Assembly: GCA_002372325.1 (NCBI GenBank)
Contig: DFFT01000041.1
Span: 28,181-79,083 of the forward strand
Direction: 5' to 3'
DNA: 50,903 nucleotides
Source: Succinivibrionaceae bacterium UBA3769
GTDB lineage: Bacteria; Pseudomonadota; Gammaproteobacteria; Enterobacterales; Succinivibrionaceae
Below the pieces are notes generated by a model, which worked only from the letters and a program-made list of their open reading frames with translations, did not search any database and was not told the DNA's origin. Position numbers and translations under genes: made by a program. This document shows positions 50,184-50,903 of the stretch, one piece after another (within the stretch, counting starts at the first letter, position 1; the number at the start of each line of letters is the position of its first letter).

Positions 50184-50903
50184 GTACTACCTCGGATGTG
50201 GCATATAAATATATTAATGGTGACTGCCGGGAAAGACTGTCCCGCGGCGGTTTCATAACGTAAGACCGCCGGGGCAGTGCCTGACCTGCGCCCGGGATTA
50301 TACCTGAATCCGGCGGCTGAATTTTCAGGGCAGGTCACTAAAGAAGCATAAAGTCGGAAAACCGGAGGAGGTAAAACAAGAAAGGGCGGCAGAGGAAGCG
50401 GAGAAGCTGGCGGAAAAGCGGGAACGGAAGAGATGGCGGACTTAAAACAGGGATCTGAAGGCGGAGGCTGGGTAAATGGCGAAAAGGGGATGCTTAAAAT
50501 GAAAAACGGGACAGCGGTGGTCACTGTCCCGTCAAGGTATTGTCATAAACTCTCAATTTACGCCTTACCTTTAATTATTATGAAGAAAACCGTTCATAGC
50601 TTAGGAAACGATTTCATAAGTAATAATACCCCTTTTGCGGGAGATGATCTACAGAAATTTGAGTTTGCGTGATTAATCTTTCAAAATTGCCGGAAAGCGG
50701 ACGCTTTTTGATCAAAATTGGTTAAAAAATGAGCAATTCTTAGGTTTTCCTGGTTAAAAATTGACCGCGGTTTTCTGATTTAGCGCCGTAATTGAGTTAA
50801 CAGTATAAATAGTAGTCGCGAATTTAACGCTCTCGCAAGTTTTTGTGGGGACTATTTTTGTTAGGACGATTACGGGAGGCGCCGCACTGGCAAAAAAGGG
50901 GGG
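50184..50903. other. Right-end region without a convincing gene
   Basis: 720 bases. The first 300 are GC-rich and purine-rich. From about 50540 the sequence is AT-rich with several short frames only, for example a 30-codon frame at 50580-50672 without a ribosome site. It carries one clear feature, the hairpin at 50506-50532. The last 150 bases (TATAAATAG near 50804, T-rich) could be a promoter for a gene beyond the window. Confidence 0.45.
50500..50532 (-). terminator. Minus-strand terminator without an assigned gene
   Basis: ACGGGACAG (50506-50514) pairs perfectly with CTGTCCCGT (50524-50532). On the minus strand it is followed by TTTTTCATTTT, an intrinsic terminator. No protein gene ends here on the minus strand, so the upstream transcript (from the right) would be a small RNA or an untranslated tail. 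Confidence 0.7.

Noticed and set aside
50433..50672. 79-codon plus-strand frame at the right end
   Set aside because: It spans the perfect hairpin at 50506-50532, lacks a ribosome site and has no protein-like pattern.

Overview
The window reads as chromosome of a motile gammaproteobacterium. The evidence is the gene set and order: a cca/ygiM/ygiF/glnE neighbourhood as in enterobacteria, YqcC and DUF3545 proteins, LamB/MalM and a GalR-like regulator, an ExeA/ExeB pair, and a polar-flagellum chemotaxis block laid out as in Pseudomonas, Vibrio and Aeromonas relatives. Rpn-family and AAA/DUF4143 genes together with ExeAB would suit Aeromonadales, perhaps Succinivibrionaceae, but that placement is inference. 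Most genes are rich in CCGG. The two lamB genes are not, and use codons typical of highly expressed genes.

Layout. 1-5.6 kb: 3' end of uppP, cca (minus), then gspA/exeA and gspB/exeB. 5.8-9.2 kb: ygiM-like gene (minus), then an AT-richer array of one full-length Rpn nuclease gene and three short paralogues of its C-terminal end. 9.6-11.6 kb: pit phosphate transporter and its DUF47 partner (minus). 11.9-15.8 kb: ygiF and glnE. 15.8-17.9 kb: lpxL-type acyltransferase and a GalR/GalS-like repressor (minus). 18.1-21.1 kb: DnaC-like ATPase and yqgF/ruvX, a DUF3545 gene, an unknown gene and a yqcC-like gene.

21.1-32 kb is the accessory part. A maltoporin gene with a near-ideal CRP site is followed by malM, a decayed eptA fragment joined to a 33-bp repeat array, and an AAA/DUF4143 ATPase gene. 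Then come a phosphoethanolamine transferase gene whose 5' end looks frameshifted, a second lamB in inverted orientation, and a complete P4-type tyrosine recombinase gene beside flhA.

32.2-48 kb is one flagellar/chemotaxis block, all plus strand: flhA, flhF, flhG, fliA, cheY, cheZ, cheA, cheB, motC, motD, parC, parP, cheW and a DUF2802 gene. FlhF and FlhG set flagellar position and number, FliA is the late flagellar sigma factor, Che proteins signal, MotCD powers rotation, and ParC/ParP position the chemoreceptor array at the pole. The window closes with pheA and an AIM24-family gene (both minus) and a 720-base stretch with no convincing gene.

Most core genes are ordinary. The parts most worth a second look are the Rpn array, the inverted lamB pair with its eptA debris and repeats, the orphan recombinase, and CheZ-tail-like repeats in the CheA linker.
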